Positions 16,555 through 27,346 of a stretch of 64,000 nucleotides of DNA are shown piece by piece. This DNA comes from Leucobacter tardus (GTDB lineage Bacteria; Actinomycetota; Actinomycetes; Actinomycetales; Microbacteriaceae). The stretch is from positions 1,178,001 to 1,242,000 of the forward strand of contig NZ_JAGFBF010000005.1 in assembly GCF_017583045.1 (NCBI RefSeq), read 5' to 3'. The notes beneath the pieces were generated by a model. The model was not told where the DNA came from and made no database searches. It worked only from the letters and a program-made list of their open reading frames with translations. Numbering within the stretch: position 1 is the first letter of the stretch; each line of letters starts with the position of its first letter. The position numbers were made by a program, and so were the translations under genes.

Positions 16555-18087
16555 ATGAAATCTACCGTCAATGGAACGTCATGCGAGATCGACGGGGACG
16601 TGCACACGAGCGCCCTCGACTTCTTGCGCAGCCTCGGGTTGACCGGCTGCAAGGAGGGCTGCGCCGAAGGCGAGTGCGGTGCCTGCGCCGTCCTGGTGGC
16701 CCGACCCGATGAGGAAGGAACGCGCTGGACCGCGATCAATGCCTGCCTGGTCCCGGCGCCGGCGCTCGCCGGGCAGGAGGTCCTCACCGCTGAGGGCCTC
16801 GGAAGCCCGACCGACCTGCACCCCGTCCAGCGCGAGATGGCCGAGCGCGGCGGATCCCAGTGCGGGTACTGCACCCCGGGCTTCATCTGCAGCATGGCTG
16901 CCGAATACTACCGCCCCGATCGTCGCGCCGCCCACGCCGGCGATGACGGACACGAGTCCGAACCCCCGGAGTCGGGGCTCACGCACGCCGAACAGGGCCC
17001 GCCGGTCGAGGAGGGCGAGAACGGCTTCGACCTGCACGCGCTCTCGGGCAACCTCTGCCGCTGCACCGGGTACCGACCGATCCGCGACGCGGCCTTCGCC
17101 CTCGGCTTTCCGGAGTCGGGTGACACGATCGCCGAGCGACGCGACAGCCAGGCACCGCGACCCGAAGCCATCGACGTCAGCGACGGCACCGCCCGCTACC
17201 GTCGTCCGGAGTCGCTGGCAGAGGCACTGCAGGTGCTGCAGGACGCACCGGAGACGCAGGTCGTCGCCGGCTGCACGGACTGGGGCGTCGAAGTCGGCGT
17301 CGGCGGCAAGCGCGCCACCTCGATGCTCGCCATCGACCGCCTCCCCGAACTGCGCCGGATCGACTGGTCGGACGAGCGGATCGAACTCGGGGCCGCTCTG
17401 ACGCTCTCCGAGCTGGAACGCGCCACCACCGGACGCCTCCCCCTGCTCGCCGAACTCATTCCGCAATTCGCCTCGCGTCTCATCAGGAACAGCGCGACGA
17501 TCGGCGGCAACATCGGTACCGGATCCCCGATCGGCGACGCCCCGCCCGTGCTGCTCGCACTCGAGGCCTCGCTCGTCCTGGCGTCCGCCGACGACGAGCG
17601 TGAGATCCCCCTCGCCGAGTACTTCACCGGGTACCGGCAGACGGTGCGGCGCGACGACGAACTCATCACCGCGGTCCGCATCCCGCTGCCGCTGGCGCCG
17701 CTCACCCGCTTCCACAAGGTCGCGAAACGGCGCTTCGATGACATCTCGAGTGTGGCCGTCGCGTACGCGCTGAGCGTCGAGGACGGCGTTGTCGCGCGGG
17801 CACGCATCGGACTCGGCGGTGTCGCCGCCACCCCACTGCGTGCTCGCGAGACGGAACGTGCGCTCGAAGGACAGCCGTGGTCGGCGGAGACCGCACGCGC
17901 GGTGTCCGCGACGCTCGTCGCCGAAGGCACACCGATGGATGATCATCGCGCGAGCGCGCGGTACCGCTCCGCGATGCTCGGCACCTCGCTCGAGCGGTTC
18001 TTCGCGGAGACCGACGAGACGGCACGCGACGGTCGGGCACTCCCCCCGGGATTCCGCCCGACCGGCCGGAAGGCGGTGTCGCGATGA
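16555..18087 (+). CDS. xdhA: Xanthine dehydrogenase small subunit (2Fe-2S and FAD)
   Basis: This 510-residue subunit joins a plant-type ferredoxin domain (Cys pattern CKEGCAEGECGAC with a later Cys), a second 2Fe-2S domain (CGYCTPG and CRCTGYRP) and an FAD domain (from about 210, with RNSATIGGNIGTGSPIGDAPP). It passes electrons from the molybdenum centre to FAD and NAD. The loop between the two halves of the second iron-sulfur motif is longer than usual, with an acidic, Pro-rich insert near 125-155. GAGGTGA precedes the ATG. The leader holds a small inverted repeat, GTGAC and GTCAC at 16524-16543, and a TAACCT -10-like box at 16485. The stop overlaps xdhB (ATGA). Confidence 0.95.
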   Translation: MKSTVNGTSCEIDGDVHTSALDFLRSLGLTGCKEGCAEGECGACAVLVARPDEEGTRWTAINACLVPAPALAGQEVLTAEGLGSPTDLHPVQREMAERGGSQCGYCTPGFICSMAAEYYRPDRRAAHAGDDGHESEPPESGLTHAEQGPPVEEGENGFDLHALSGNLCRCTGYRPIRDAAFALGFPESGDTIAERRDSQAPRPEAIDVSDGTARYRRPESLAEALQVLQDAPETQVVAGCTDWGVEVGVGGKRATSMLAIDRLPELRRIDWSDERIELGAALTLSELERATTGRLPLLAELIPQFASRLIRNSATIGGNIGTGSPIGDAPPVLLALEASLVLASADDEREIPLAEYFTGYRQTVRRDDELITAVRIPLPLAPLTRFHKVAKRRFDDISSVAVAYALSVEDGVVARARIGLGGVAATPLRARETERALEGQPWSAETARAVSATLVAEGTPMDDHRASARYRSAMLGTSLERFFAETDETARDGRALPPGFRPTGRKAVSR

Positions 18088-20420
18088 GCTCCCTGTCTCA
18101 ACGTCCCCCTGCCCCGGTCGTCGGCGCCTCGGTGCCGCACGAGGGCGCTGCGCTCCACGTCACCGGACACGCCCTCTACACCGACGATCTCGTGGGCCGC
18201 ATGCCCGGAGCGCTGCACGCGTACCCGGTGCAGTCGACGCACGCGCACGCGCGGATCCTCGAGGTGCGCACCGCACCGGCTCTCGAGATTCCCGGGGTGG
18301 TGGTCGTCCTCACGGCGGACGACGTTCCCGGCGTCAACGACGCCGGTGCGAAGCACGACGAACCGCTCTTCCCGGTGGACGAGATCATGTTCTTCGGTCA
18401 GGCGGTCTGTTGGGTGCTCGGCGAATCGCTCGAAGCCGCGCGACAGGGCGCCGCAGCGGTCGAGATCGAGTGCGCGGAGCTGCCGGCCCTCGTCACCGTC
18501 CCCGAGGCCATCGCCGCGGAGAGCTTCCACGGCGTGCGCCCCACCATGCGCCGGGGCGACCTCGACGCGGGCTTCGCCGAAGCCGACCACATCGTGGAGG
18601 GCGAGTTCGAGTTCGCCGGGCAGGAGCACTTCTACCTCGAGACCCAGGCCTCGCTCGCCCACATCGACGAGAACGGTCAGGTGTTCATCCAGTGCAGCAC
18701 GCAGCACCCGACCGAGACGCAGGACATCGTGTCGCACGTGCTCGCGATCCCTGCCCATGAGGTGACGGTGCAGTGCCTCCGCATGGGCGGAGGGTTCGGC
18801 GGGAAGGAGATGCAGCCGCACGGGTACGCGGCGGTCGCCGCGCTGGGCGCGAAGCGCACGGGTCGGCCGGTCCGCGTGCGCCTCACCCGCACGCAGGACA
18901 TGACGATGACGGGCAAGCGCCACGGGTTCCACTCCTCCTGGCGCGCAGGGTTCACGAACGAGGGGCTGCTCACGGCGCTCGACGTGACCCTCACCGCCGA
19001 TGGCGGATGGAGCCTCGACCTGTCGGAACCCGTACTCGCTCGCGCCATGTGCCACGTCGACAATGCCTACTGGATCCCGAACATCGCGGTCCACGGTCGG
19101 ATCGCGCAGTGCCACAAGACCTCGCAGACCGCGTTTCGCGGGTTCGGGGGGCCGCAGGGCATGCTCGTGATCGAGGAGATCCTCGGTCGGGCGGCGCCCC
19201 GGTTCGGCGTGCCGGCCCGCGAGCTACGGCGGCGCAACTTCTATCGAGACGGCCAGACCACACCGTACGGGCAGCCAGTCCGCCACGCGCAGCGGCTCGG
19301 TGCGGCATGGGATCAACTGCTCGACCGCGCCGAGGTCGAGCGCCGAGAGGGCGAGATCGCACGCTTCAACCGTGAGCATGCGCACGCGCGCCGATCGCTC
19401 GCGCTCACCCCGGTGAAGTTCGGCATCTCGTTCAACCTCACGGCCTTCAACCAGGGCGGCGCGCTCGTCCTGATCTATAAAGACGGCTCCGTGCTCATCA
19501 CGCACGGCGGCACCGAGATGGGGCAGGGTCTGCACACGAAGATGCTGCAGGTCGCCGCCACGGCGCTCGGCGTACCGCTCGAGACCGTCCGCTTGGCGCC
19601 GACGCGCACGGACAAGGTGCCGAACACCTCGGCCACCGCCGCGAGTTCCGGCAGCGATTTGAACGGCGGGGCGGTCAAGGACGCGTGCGAGCAGATCTCG
19701 GAGCGACTCGCCGGGGTCGCGGCGACGCTGCTCGGCGTACCCGCCCCGGATGTGCGGTTCGCCGACGGCGTCGTCTTCGGCCTCGGCACCACGGAGACGC
19801 TGACGTGGGCGGAAGTGGTGCGGGCGGCGTACCTGCAGCGGGTCCAGCTCTCCGCGTCAGGCTTCTACCGCACCGAGGGCCTGTACTGGGACGCCACGGT
19901 GATGCAGGGCGAGCCGTTCAAGTACTTCGCCTACGGCGTCGCGGCGACCGAGGTCGAGGTGAACCGGTTCGACGGTTCGTACCGCACGCTCCGGGTCGAC
20001 ATCGTCCACGACGTCGGAGACTCGCTGTCGCCGCTCATCGACATCGGTCAGATCGAGGGCGGCTTCGTGCAGGGCGCCGGGTGGTTGACGCTCGAGGATC
20101 TGCGCTGGGACACGGGCGAGGGTCCGCGGCGCGGGCGTCTGGCGACGCAGGCGGCGAGCACGTACAAGCTGCCGAGCTTCTCCGAGATGCCCGACACCTT
20201 CAACGTGTCGCTCCTCGAACAGGCGCACGAGGAGGGGGCCGTCTACGGTTCGAAGGCCGTCGGCGAACCCCCGCTGATGCTCGCGTTCTCTGTCCGAGAA
20301 GCCATCAGGCAGGCCGTCGCCGCGTTCGGCCCCGAATCGGCCAGCCCCACACTCGCCTCGCCCGCGACACCCGAAGCGGTGTTCTGGGCGATCGAGTCGG
20401 TCGCACCCCGCACGCCATGA
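18084..20420 (+). CDS. xdhB: Xanthine dehydrogenase molybdopterin-binding subunit
   Basis: The 778-residue large subunit carries the molybdenum cofactor and oxidises hypoxanthine and xanthine. Visible motifs are the N-terminal hammerhead region (HVTGHALYTDDL), the cofactor loop MGGGFGGKEMQ, the FRGFGGPQG segment, the region EGGFVQGAGWLTLEDL and the catalytic-Glu loop KAVGEPPLML near the C-terminus. Its start overlaps the xdhA stop and its stop overlaps the xdhC start, both as ATGA, so the subunits are made in step. The cofactor is supplied by genes elsewhere, with MoeA at 55460 in this same window. Confidence 0.95.
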   Translation: MSSLSQRPPAPVVGASVPHEGAALHVTGHALYTDDLVGRMPGALHAYPVQSTHAHARILEVRTAPALEIPGVVVVLTADDVPGVNDAGAKHDEPLFPVDEIMFFGQAVCWVLGESLEAARQGAAAVEIECAELPALVTVPEAIAAESFHGVRPTMRRGDLDAGFAEADHIVEGEFEFAGQEHFYLETQASLAHIDENGQVFIQCSTQHPTETQDIVSHVLAIPAHEVTVQCLRMGGGFGGKEMQPHGYAAVAALGAKRTGRPVRVRLTRTQDMTMTGKRHGFHSSWRAGFTNEGLLTALDVTLTADGGWSLDLSEPVLARAMCHVDNAYWIPNIAVHGRIAQCHKTSQTAFRGFGGPQGMLVIEEILGRAAPRFGVPARELRRRNFYRDGQTTPYGQPVRHAQRLGAAWDQLLDRAEVERREGEIARFNREHAHARRSLALTPVKFGISFNLTAFNQGGALVLIYKDGSVLITHGGTEMGQGLHTKMLQVAATALGVPLETVRLAPTRTDKVPNTSATAASSGSDLNGGAVKDACEQISERLAGVAATLLGVPAPDVRFADGVVFGLGTTETLTWAEVVRAAYLQRVQLSASGFYRTEGLYWDATVMQGEPFKYFAYGVAATEVEVNRFDGSYRTLRVDIVHDVGDSLSPLIDIGQIEGGFVQGAGWLTLEDLRWDTGEGPRRGRLATQAASTYKLPSFSEMPDTFNVSLLEQAHEEGAVYGSKAVGEPPLMLAFSVREAIRQAVAAFGPESASPTLASPATPEAVFWAIESVAPRTP

Positions 20421-21226
20421 GCTGGACGGACGCCGTCGCTCGACTCCGCGCCGAGCGACGGCCGGGCGTGCTGCTCACGGTGATCGCCGTGCGCGGGCAT
20501 GCGCCCCGCGAGGCCGGCGCCAAGATGGTGGTCGCCGCGACGGAGACGACGGGCAGCATCGGCGGCGGGAATCTTGAGATGACCGCGGTCGCGCGGTCGC
20601 GCGAGATGATCGCGATGGGCGCGGAGCAGCCGGAGACGCTCGAACTGCGGCTGAACGACCGCGCACCGGCAGAGCACGGACGGCAGTGCTGCGGCGGCGA
20701 GGTAATGATCCTCCTCGAACCGTTGCCGGCGCCTCCGGTCGTCGCGATCTTCGGCGTCGGCCACATCGGACTCGAGCTGACCCGCATTCTCTCGCGGCAC
20801 GACATGGATCTGTTCCTCTCGGACTCGCGTCCCGAGCAGATCGAGGCCGCAGCCGCCCTCGACCCCGGCGACGCGACGATCCACCTGCGGCACACCGTGC
20901 TCGGCGAAGAGGTCGTCGCCGAGCTCCCCGCCGGCAGCCACGTGCTCATCATGACGCACGACCACGCGGAGGATCTGCACCTCTGCGATGCCGCGCTGCG
21001 CCACCCCGACCTCGCGTCGGTGGGCCTCATCGGCTCATCGGCGAAGTGGCAGCGCTTTCGCAAACACCTCACCGAGGCCGGGCACGCGCCCGACCTGGTC
21101 GACACCATCACCTGCCCCATCGGGCTTCCGGACCTGCCGGGGAAGCGCGCGGCGACCATCGCCGTCGGCGTCGCAGCCGTGCTCCTCAGCAGTCTCCGCA
21201 CCACAGATTCAGGAGTCCACTCATGA
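20417..21226 (+). CDS. xdhC: Xanthine dehydrogenase accessory protein XdhC
   Basis: This 269-residue protein matures xanthine dehydrogenase: family members bind the molybdenum cofactor, help its sulfuration and hand it to XdhB. The N-terminal part has the XdhC/CoxI signature (PREAGAKMVV, GSIGGGNLE, and the Cys pair in HGRQCCGGEV). The C-terminal part is a Rossmann domain (VVAIFGVGHIGLEL) with SVGLIGSSAKWQRF, which also occurs in the family. The ATG overlaps the xdhB stop and the gene overlaps the guanine deaminase start, making a four-gene coupled operon. Confidence 0.94.
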   Translation: MSWTDAVARLRAERRPGVLLTVIAVRGHAPREAGAKMVVAATETTGSIGGGNLEMTAVARSREMIAMGAEQPETLELRLNDRAPAEHGRQCCGGEVMILLEPLPAPPVVAIFGVGHIGLELTRILSRHDMDLFLSDSRPEQIEAAAALDPGDATIHLRHTVLGEEVVAELPAGSHVLIMTHDHAEDLHLCDAALRHPDLASVGLIGSSAKWQRFRKHLTEAGHAPDLVDTITCPIGLPDLPGKRAATIAVGVAAVLLSSLRTTDSGVHS

Positions 21227-22593
21227 CCATCTATCGCGCACGCGTCTTCGACACCCCGCAGAACCCCTTCCTCGGCGGACGCCTCCGCGGCGACGCCGAC
21301 TGCGCCATCGCGGTCGACACCGACGGCACCATCGTGTTCCGCGGTGCGCCCGATGAGGCGCGCCGACGGCTTCCCGACGATGACCTCGTCGACCTCCGCG
21401 ACGGGCTCCTGCTGCCCGGCATGGTCGACACGCACGTCCACTTCCCGCAGATCCGCGCGATCGGGTACCTCGGTACACCGCTCCTCGAGTGGCTCGATCA
21501 GTGCGCCCTGCCCGAAGAGGCTCGCCTCGCGAACACCGGGTACGCCCGGGAGGTCGCGAGCGAATTCGTGACGGGACTCGCTTCGAGCGGCACCACGACC
21601 GCGCTCGTGTTCGGGTCCCACTTCGCCACGGCCGTCGACGCGCTCTTCACCGAGGCCGACCGAGTCGGGCTGCGGGTGACCAGCGGGCTCGTGACGGCCG
21701 ACCGGATCCTGCCTGAGCCCTTGCTCACCACGCCCGACCGGGCCTTCGCGGAGGGCGAGGCTCTCGCCCGCGCTTGGCACGGCACCGGACGCCTGCGCTA
21801 CGCCGTCACCCCGAGATTCTCCCTGTCCTCGAGCGAGGCCCTGCTGCAGAGCGACGCGGCGCTGCTCGCCGCTCTCGGCGGCGCCTTCTTCACCTCGCAC
21901 ATCAATGAGAACCTCGCCGAGGTGGCGGCCGTCGCCGATCTCTTTCCCGAGGCGCGCGACTATCTCGACACGTACGACCGGGCCGGACTGCTGCAGCCCC
22001 GGGCCGTGCTCGCGCACAACGTGCACCCGACCGATGCCGAACTCGTGCGTCTCGCGGAGACCGGAACCGCCGTCGCGCACTGCCCGACCTCGAACTCGAC
22101 GCTCGCCAGCGGATTCTTCCCGCTCCGCAGACACCACGCGCACGGGGTCCGCGTGGCGCTCGGCTCCGACGTCGGCGCCGGCACGGGGTTCTCCCTCTTC
22201 AAAGAGGGAGTCCAGGCGTACTTCATGCAGCAGCTCGCCCCCGAGGGCGGCGTGGCGCTCAGCGCGGCGCACCTGCTGCACCTCGCCACCTCAGCGGGAG
22301 CGGACGCGCTCGATCTCGCCGATCAGATCGGCGACCTCTCGGTCGGCAAGCGCTTCGACGCCATCTGGGTGCGCCCGGCGCCGGGCGAGCCGCTCGATAT
22401 CGGGTTCCGTCACGCTTCCGGCGATGACGATGCGCTCGCGAAGCTCTTCGCGCTCGGCACGCCCGCCGATGTGGCGACGGTGTGGGTCGACGGCCGCGTC
22501 GTCACGCGACGGGACCGGGAGTCGGGGCGAGCGGACCGGCCTCGGGCAGGCCGAGCTGATCATCCTCGCCCGTCGCGATCCATGACGCCGTGA
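21223..22593 (+). CDS. guaD: Guanine deaminase
   Basis: This 456-residue amidohydrolase turns guanine into xanthine, the substrate of the enzyme encoded just upstream. It has the zinc motif DTHVHFPQ, the segment LLEWLDQ, the family-specific FFTSHINENLAEV, the His of AHNVHPTDAEL, and the metal Asp in LGSDVGAGTGFSLF. The ATG overlaps the xdhC stop (ATGA). The last 25 residues or so are Arg/Pro/Asp-rich and go beyond the usual end of the family; they are encoded by bases that also encode, on the other strand, the end of the BrkB-type protein (92-base tail-to-tail overlap). Confidence 0.93.
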   Translation: MTIYRARVFDTPQNPFLGGRLRGDADCAIAVDTDGTIVFRGAPDEARRRLPDDDLVDLRDGLLLPGMVDTHVHFPQIRAIGYLGTPLLEWLDQCALPEEARLANTGYAREVASEFVTGLASSGTTTALVFGSHFATAVDALFTEADRVGLRVTSGLVTADRILPEPLLTTPDRAFAEGEALARAWHGTGRLRYAVTPRFSLSSSEALLQSDAALLAALGGAFFTSHINENLAEVAAVADLFPEARDYLDTYDRAGLLQPRAVLAHNVHPTDAELVRLAETGTAVAHCPTSNSTLASGFFPLRRHHAHGVRVALGSDVGAGTGFSLFKEGVQAYFMQQLAPEGGVALSAAHLLHLATSAGADALDLADQIGDLSVGKRFDAIWVRPAPGEPLDIGFRHASGDDDALAKLFALGTPADVATVWVDGRVVTRRDRESGRADRPRAGRADHPRPSRSMTP

Positions 22594-23548
22594 GCAGCAG
22601 GGTGCGGCAGATGAAATTGAACCAGAGCAGGAGGCCGATGACGACCGCGAACGGCGCGAGCAGCGGGTTGCTCGTCACGTTGCTCAGCAGCGCCGCGCCG
22701 GCGATCTTCAGCAGGAACGTGGCGCCCGCGCCCAGCGCGCACCCCGCGAGCAAGTGGGTGCGCGGCACCCGTACCTCGGCGAGATAGCGGAACATCGCCA
22801 TCAGCACGATGACGTCGAAGGCGTACATCGCGGCGTACCGGGCGACGGTTCCGAGTCCGCCGACGATCCAACTGTCGTGCCCCCAGCCCAGCCAGTCGAG
22901 CACCGTGTCGAAGACGTTGGTGCTCACGAGCGTCAACGCTGACGAGATGACGATGGCGAGCGAGAAGCCGAGTGCGAGCACGAGGTCGCGGAGCTTGAGC
23001 AGGAACCAGTTGCGGTACTCCTTCACCTCCAGGTCAAAGGTGATCCGTATCGCCCGGCGCGTGCCGGTGAACCAGAGCACGGCGACGAACGCGAGCGAGA
23101 TGCTGGCGATGATGCCGCCCACGCTCACCGCTGAGGCGCCGAGCAGATCCTGCAGCGAGACGAGACTGTTCTGCTCGCGACCGATGAGTCCCGGCACGAA
23201 CATGTTGATCTGGTCGACGAGGGAGTCGAGCAGCTCGGTCCGGTCGCGCAGCCAGATGCCGATGGCACTGAAGCCGAGCCAGAGCCCCGCGAAGACGGCG
23301 AACAGCGCCTGGTAGCTCATGCCTGCGGAGAGCACTCCCCCGCCCACCTGGGTGAATCGAGACACGGCTCGCCACACGCGCGTGAGACGCGCGCGTTCGA
23401 ACACGTGGATACCGCGCTGCACCCACGCGCGGGGACGGGGAGAGCTCTCCTGGTCGTGCGGCGGTCTGGCGTCGAGCGGGTCAGACGGCCCGGACGCGGA
23501 CGACGCCCCGGGGTCCGCGCGTGCGCGGCGCTCCCGGGGCGTCGTCAT
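22502..23548 (-). CDS. YihY/BrkB family inner membrane protein
   Basis: The product is 348 residues. A polar N-terminus of about 60 residues is followed by six membrane segments. The family signature is seen in VGGGVLSAGMSYQALFAVFAGL at the first segment, in FTGTRRAIRITFDLEVKEYRNWF between segments, and in the last segments (GLLLWFNFICRTLLLTASWIA). Members are called virulence factor BrkB or YihY; their role is not settled. The gene starts 24 bases after sdhB on the same strand with no ribosome site in sight, so it may be carried on the sdh transcript. Its 3' end overlaps that of the guanine deaminase gene. Confidence 0.88.
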   Translation of the reverse strand: MTTPRERRARADPGASSASGPSDPLDARPPHDQESSPRPRAWVQRGIHVFERARLTRVWRAVSRFTQVGGGVLSAGMSYQALFAVFAGLWLGFSAIGIWLRDRTELLDSLVDQINMFVPGLIGREQNSLVSLQDLLGASAVSVGGIIASISLAFVAVLWFTGTRRAIRITFDLEVKEYRNWFLLKLRDLVLALGFSLAIVISSALTLVSTNVFDTVLDWLGWGHDSWIVGGLGTVARYAAMYAFDVIVLMAMFRYLAEVRVPRTHLLAGCALGAGATFLLKIAGAALLSNVTSNPLLAPFAVVIGLLLWFNFICRTLLLTASWIATGEDDQLGLPEAGPLAPTPGPVA

Positions 23549-23572
23549 GTGGGGTCTGTTCGGCGCGCCTCT

Positions 23573-24346
23573 CTAGGAGGTCTTGCCGGTCCGGATCGCC
23601 GCCTTGACCTCGGCGATGGCCTTCGTGACCTGGATCCCGCGCGGGCAGGCCTCGGAGCAGTTGAACGTGGTGCGGCAGCGCCACACGCCTTCGCGGTCGT
23701 TCAGAATGTCGAGGCGCACCTGGGCGTTGTCGTCGCGCGAATCGAAGATGAACCGGTGCGCATTGACGATGGCCGCGGGGCCGAAGTACTGGCCGTCCGT
23801 CCAGAACACCGGGCACGACGAGGTGCACGCGGCGCAGAGGATGCACTTCGTGGTGTCGTCGAACCGCTCGCGCGAAGCGATGTCCTGCACGCGCTCCTTG
23901 CCGGGCTCCGGCGCGGAGTTCGCGACGAGGAACGGCTGGACCGCGCGGTACGACTCGAAGAAGGGCTCCATGTCGACGATGAGGTCCTTCTCGAGCGGCA
24001 GTCCCTTGATCGCCTCCACGTAGATGGGCTTCGAGATGTCCAGATCCTTCACCAGCGTCTTGCAGGCGAGGCGGTTGCGTCCGTTGATGCGCATCGCGTC
24101 GGACCCGCAGATGCCGTGCGCGCACGAGCGGCGGAAGGCGAGGGTGCCGTCCTGGTCCCACTTGATGCGGTGCAGCGCGTCGAGGATGCGGTCGGTCGGG
24201 TACATGGGAACGTCGAAGTCCTCCCAGTACACGCCCCGATCGTTCTCCGGGTTGAACCGGCGGATCAGGAGGGTGACGGTGAAGGGCTTCGGAGCGTCGT
24301 CCGGCGCGCCGGGGGTCTGATCGACTTCAGCGGTTGCTGTGCTCAC
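23573..24346 (-). CDS. sdhB: Succinate dehydrogenase iron-sulfur subunit
   Basis: The 257-residue SdhB carries three clusters: [2Fe-2S] bound in CAHGICGSDA with a later Cys, and the [4Fe-4S] and [3Fe-4S] clusters in ILCAACTSSCPV and NCSEACPRGI. It links the flavin subunit to the membrane quinone site in the citric acid cycle and respiratory chain. It is the last gene of the sdhCDAB operon. The GTG start follows the sdhA stop after only three bases. The order and subunit types are those common in Actinobacteria. Confidence 0.96.
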   Translation of the reverse strand: MSTATAEVDQTPGAPDDAPKPFTVTLLIRRFNPENDRGVYWEDFDVPMYPTDRILDALHRIKWDQDGTLAFRRSCAHGICGSDAMRINGRNRLACKTLVKDLDISKPIYVEAIKGLPLEKDLIVDMEPFFESYRAVQPFLVANSAPEPGKERVQDIASRERFDDTTKCILCAACTSSCPVFWTDGQYFGPAAIVNAHRFIFDSRDDNAQVRLDILNDREGVWRCRTTFNCSEACPRGIQVTKAIAEVKAAIRTGKTS

Positions 24347-24349
24347 GGC

Positions 24350-26170
<1,821 letters not shown>

Positions 26171-26224
26171 GTTGGTCCTATCTCAGGTCAGAAGAGTATG
26201 TTCGGCTCGCGGATCGGACGGTCG

Positions 26225-26671
26225 TTACGGCACCGGGCAGAAGCTGGCGACGAGCGACGGGTCCGCACCGGCGGGGCACGGGTCGAAGGTGAACACGACG
26301 AGCGTGCCCAGGATGATGAGGATCGCGGCCGAGAGGAACAGCGCGAGCTTGAGTCCCTTCGCGAGGCCGGGGCGCGAGATGTAGTCGTTCACGATCGTGC
26401 GCATGCCGTTCGCACCGTGGATCAGGGCGAGCCACAGCATCGCGACATCCCACCACTGCCAGAACGGGTTCGCGAGCTTGCCGCCGACGAAGCCGAAATC
26501 GATCGCGTGCACCCCTCCCGGGGTCGCGATGAGGTTCGAGAAGAGGTGCCCGAAGATGAGCACGACGAGCACGACGCCCGACGCGCGCATGTAGATCCAG
26601 CCCCACTTCTCCCAGTTCGTGCTCTTGCGCGCCGCGATCGGTGACCGGGGGGCTTCCACTGTCATAGCCAT
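26225..26671 (-). CDS. sdhD: Succinate dehydrogenase hydrophobic membrane anchor subunit
   Basis: The product is 148 residues with three membrane segments (about 27-50, 72-92 and 104-127). It has the family pattern WIYMRASGVVLVVLIFGHLF with its conserved Arg-Ala-Ser and His, and HGANGMRTIVNDY after the second segment. It holds the enzyme in the membrane and helps form the quinone and haem site. A short Cys-containing tail (FDPCPAGAD, SFCPVP) follows the last segment. AGGAAG precedes the ATG, 16 bases after the sdhC stop. Confidence 0.93.
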   Translation of the reverse strand: MAMTVEAPRSPIAARKSTNWEKWGWIYMRASGVVLVVLIFGHLFSNLIATPGGVHAIDFGFVGGKLANPFWQWWDVAMLWLALIHGANGMRTIVNDYISRPGLAKGLKLALFLSAAILIILGTLVVFTFDPCPAGADPSLVASFCPVP

Positions 26672-26687
26672 GTCTGTCGCCCGCTTC

Positions 26688-27104
26688 CTAGTGTCCGAAC
26701 ACGTTCATCAGGTGGCGCGGCAGGAATCCCGCCATCACCACGACCCAGCCGGCGATCACGACCCAGAACATGACCTTCTGGTACTGAGCGCCCTTGCGCC
26801 AGTAATCGACCAGGATCACGCGCAGGCCGTTGAAGGCGTGGAAGACGATCGCGCCGACCAGTACGGCCTCGCCGAGTCCCATGATGGGCGTCTTGTACAC
26901 GCTCATGACCGCGTTGTAGGCCTCGGGACTCACGCGCACCAGCGCCGTGTCGAGCACGTGCACGAGGAGGAAGAAGAAGATCGACACTCCGGTGATGCGA
27001 TGCAGCACCCAGGACCACATGCCTTCGTTACCGCGGTACAGCGTGCCGCCGAGGCGGCTCCGCTTGGGCGCCGCAGGTGCGACTTCTGCCGTTTGGGCTG
27101 ACAC
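26688..27104 (-). CDS. sdhC: Succinate dehydrogenase cytochrome b556 subunit
   Basis: This is the first gene of the sdh operon, 138 residues with three membrane segments. The Sdh_cyt signature is clear: WSWVLHRITGVSIFFFLLVHVLDTA, with Ser/Arg quinone-site residues and a haem-ligand His, and a second His in VGAIVFHAFNGLR. The start is set by a perfect AGGAGG at 27111-27116, which is spaced six bases from the GTG at 27104. The ATG at 27110 abuts the AGGAGG directly, and the ATG at 27137 lies inside the predicted -10 box, so both are less likely. Confidence 0.93.
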   Translation of the reverse strand: MSAQTAEVAPAAPKRSRLGGTLYRGNEGMWSWVLHRITGVSIFFFLLVHVLDTALVRVSPEAYNAVMSVYKTPIMGLGEAVLVGAIVFHAFNGLRVILVDYWRKGAQYQKVMFWVVIAGWVVVMAGFLPRHLMNVFGH

Positions 27105-27135
27105 CGACATCCTCCTCAGATCGAACTGCCGTACC

Positions 27136-27141
27136 ATTATG
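27136..27141 (-). promoter_or_regulatory. -10 box of the sdhCDAB promoter
   Basis: CATAAT on the minus strand matches TATAAT in five of six bases and lies 31 bases before the sdhC start, leaving room for a short leader with AGGAGG. A -35 box is not evident. Confidence 0.45.
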
Positions 27142-27299
27142 TCACTGTTCTGGGCTGCCTCGGGCCACACCGGGAGTCCCATCGCATGCGACTCCGGCGC
27201 GACGACGCTCAGCGACTCGCGCGCAGCCGTGAGCATCAATGAGCACAATTCGCTCCGGCACCCGCACCCCCCACTCTCTCTTGTCATCCTGAGTACGCT

Positions 27300-27328
27300 G
27301 TGCGGAAACAGGACGAGGACGTCCGCAC
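27300..27328. promoter_or_regulatory. Spaced inverted repeat before the tct operon
   Basis: GTGCGGA (27300-27306) and TCCGCAC (27322-27328) form perfect 7-bp arms with centres 22 bases apart, about two helical turns. The site lies just before the ribosome site of tctC (AAGGAG) and is a candidate operator. No regulator gene is adjacent. Confidence 0.4.
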
Positions 27329-27346
27329 GAAGGAGTGTGAACAGTA

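Noticed and set aside
27105-27137. Upstream ATG starts for sdhC at 27137 and 27110
   Set aside because: 27137 lies inside the predicted -10 box and 27110 directly abuts AGGAGG; the GTG at 27104 has ideal spacing.
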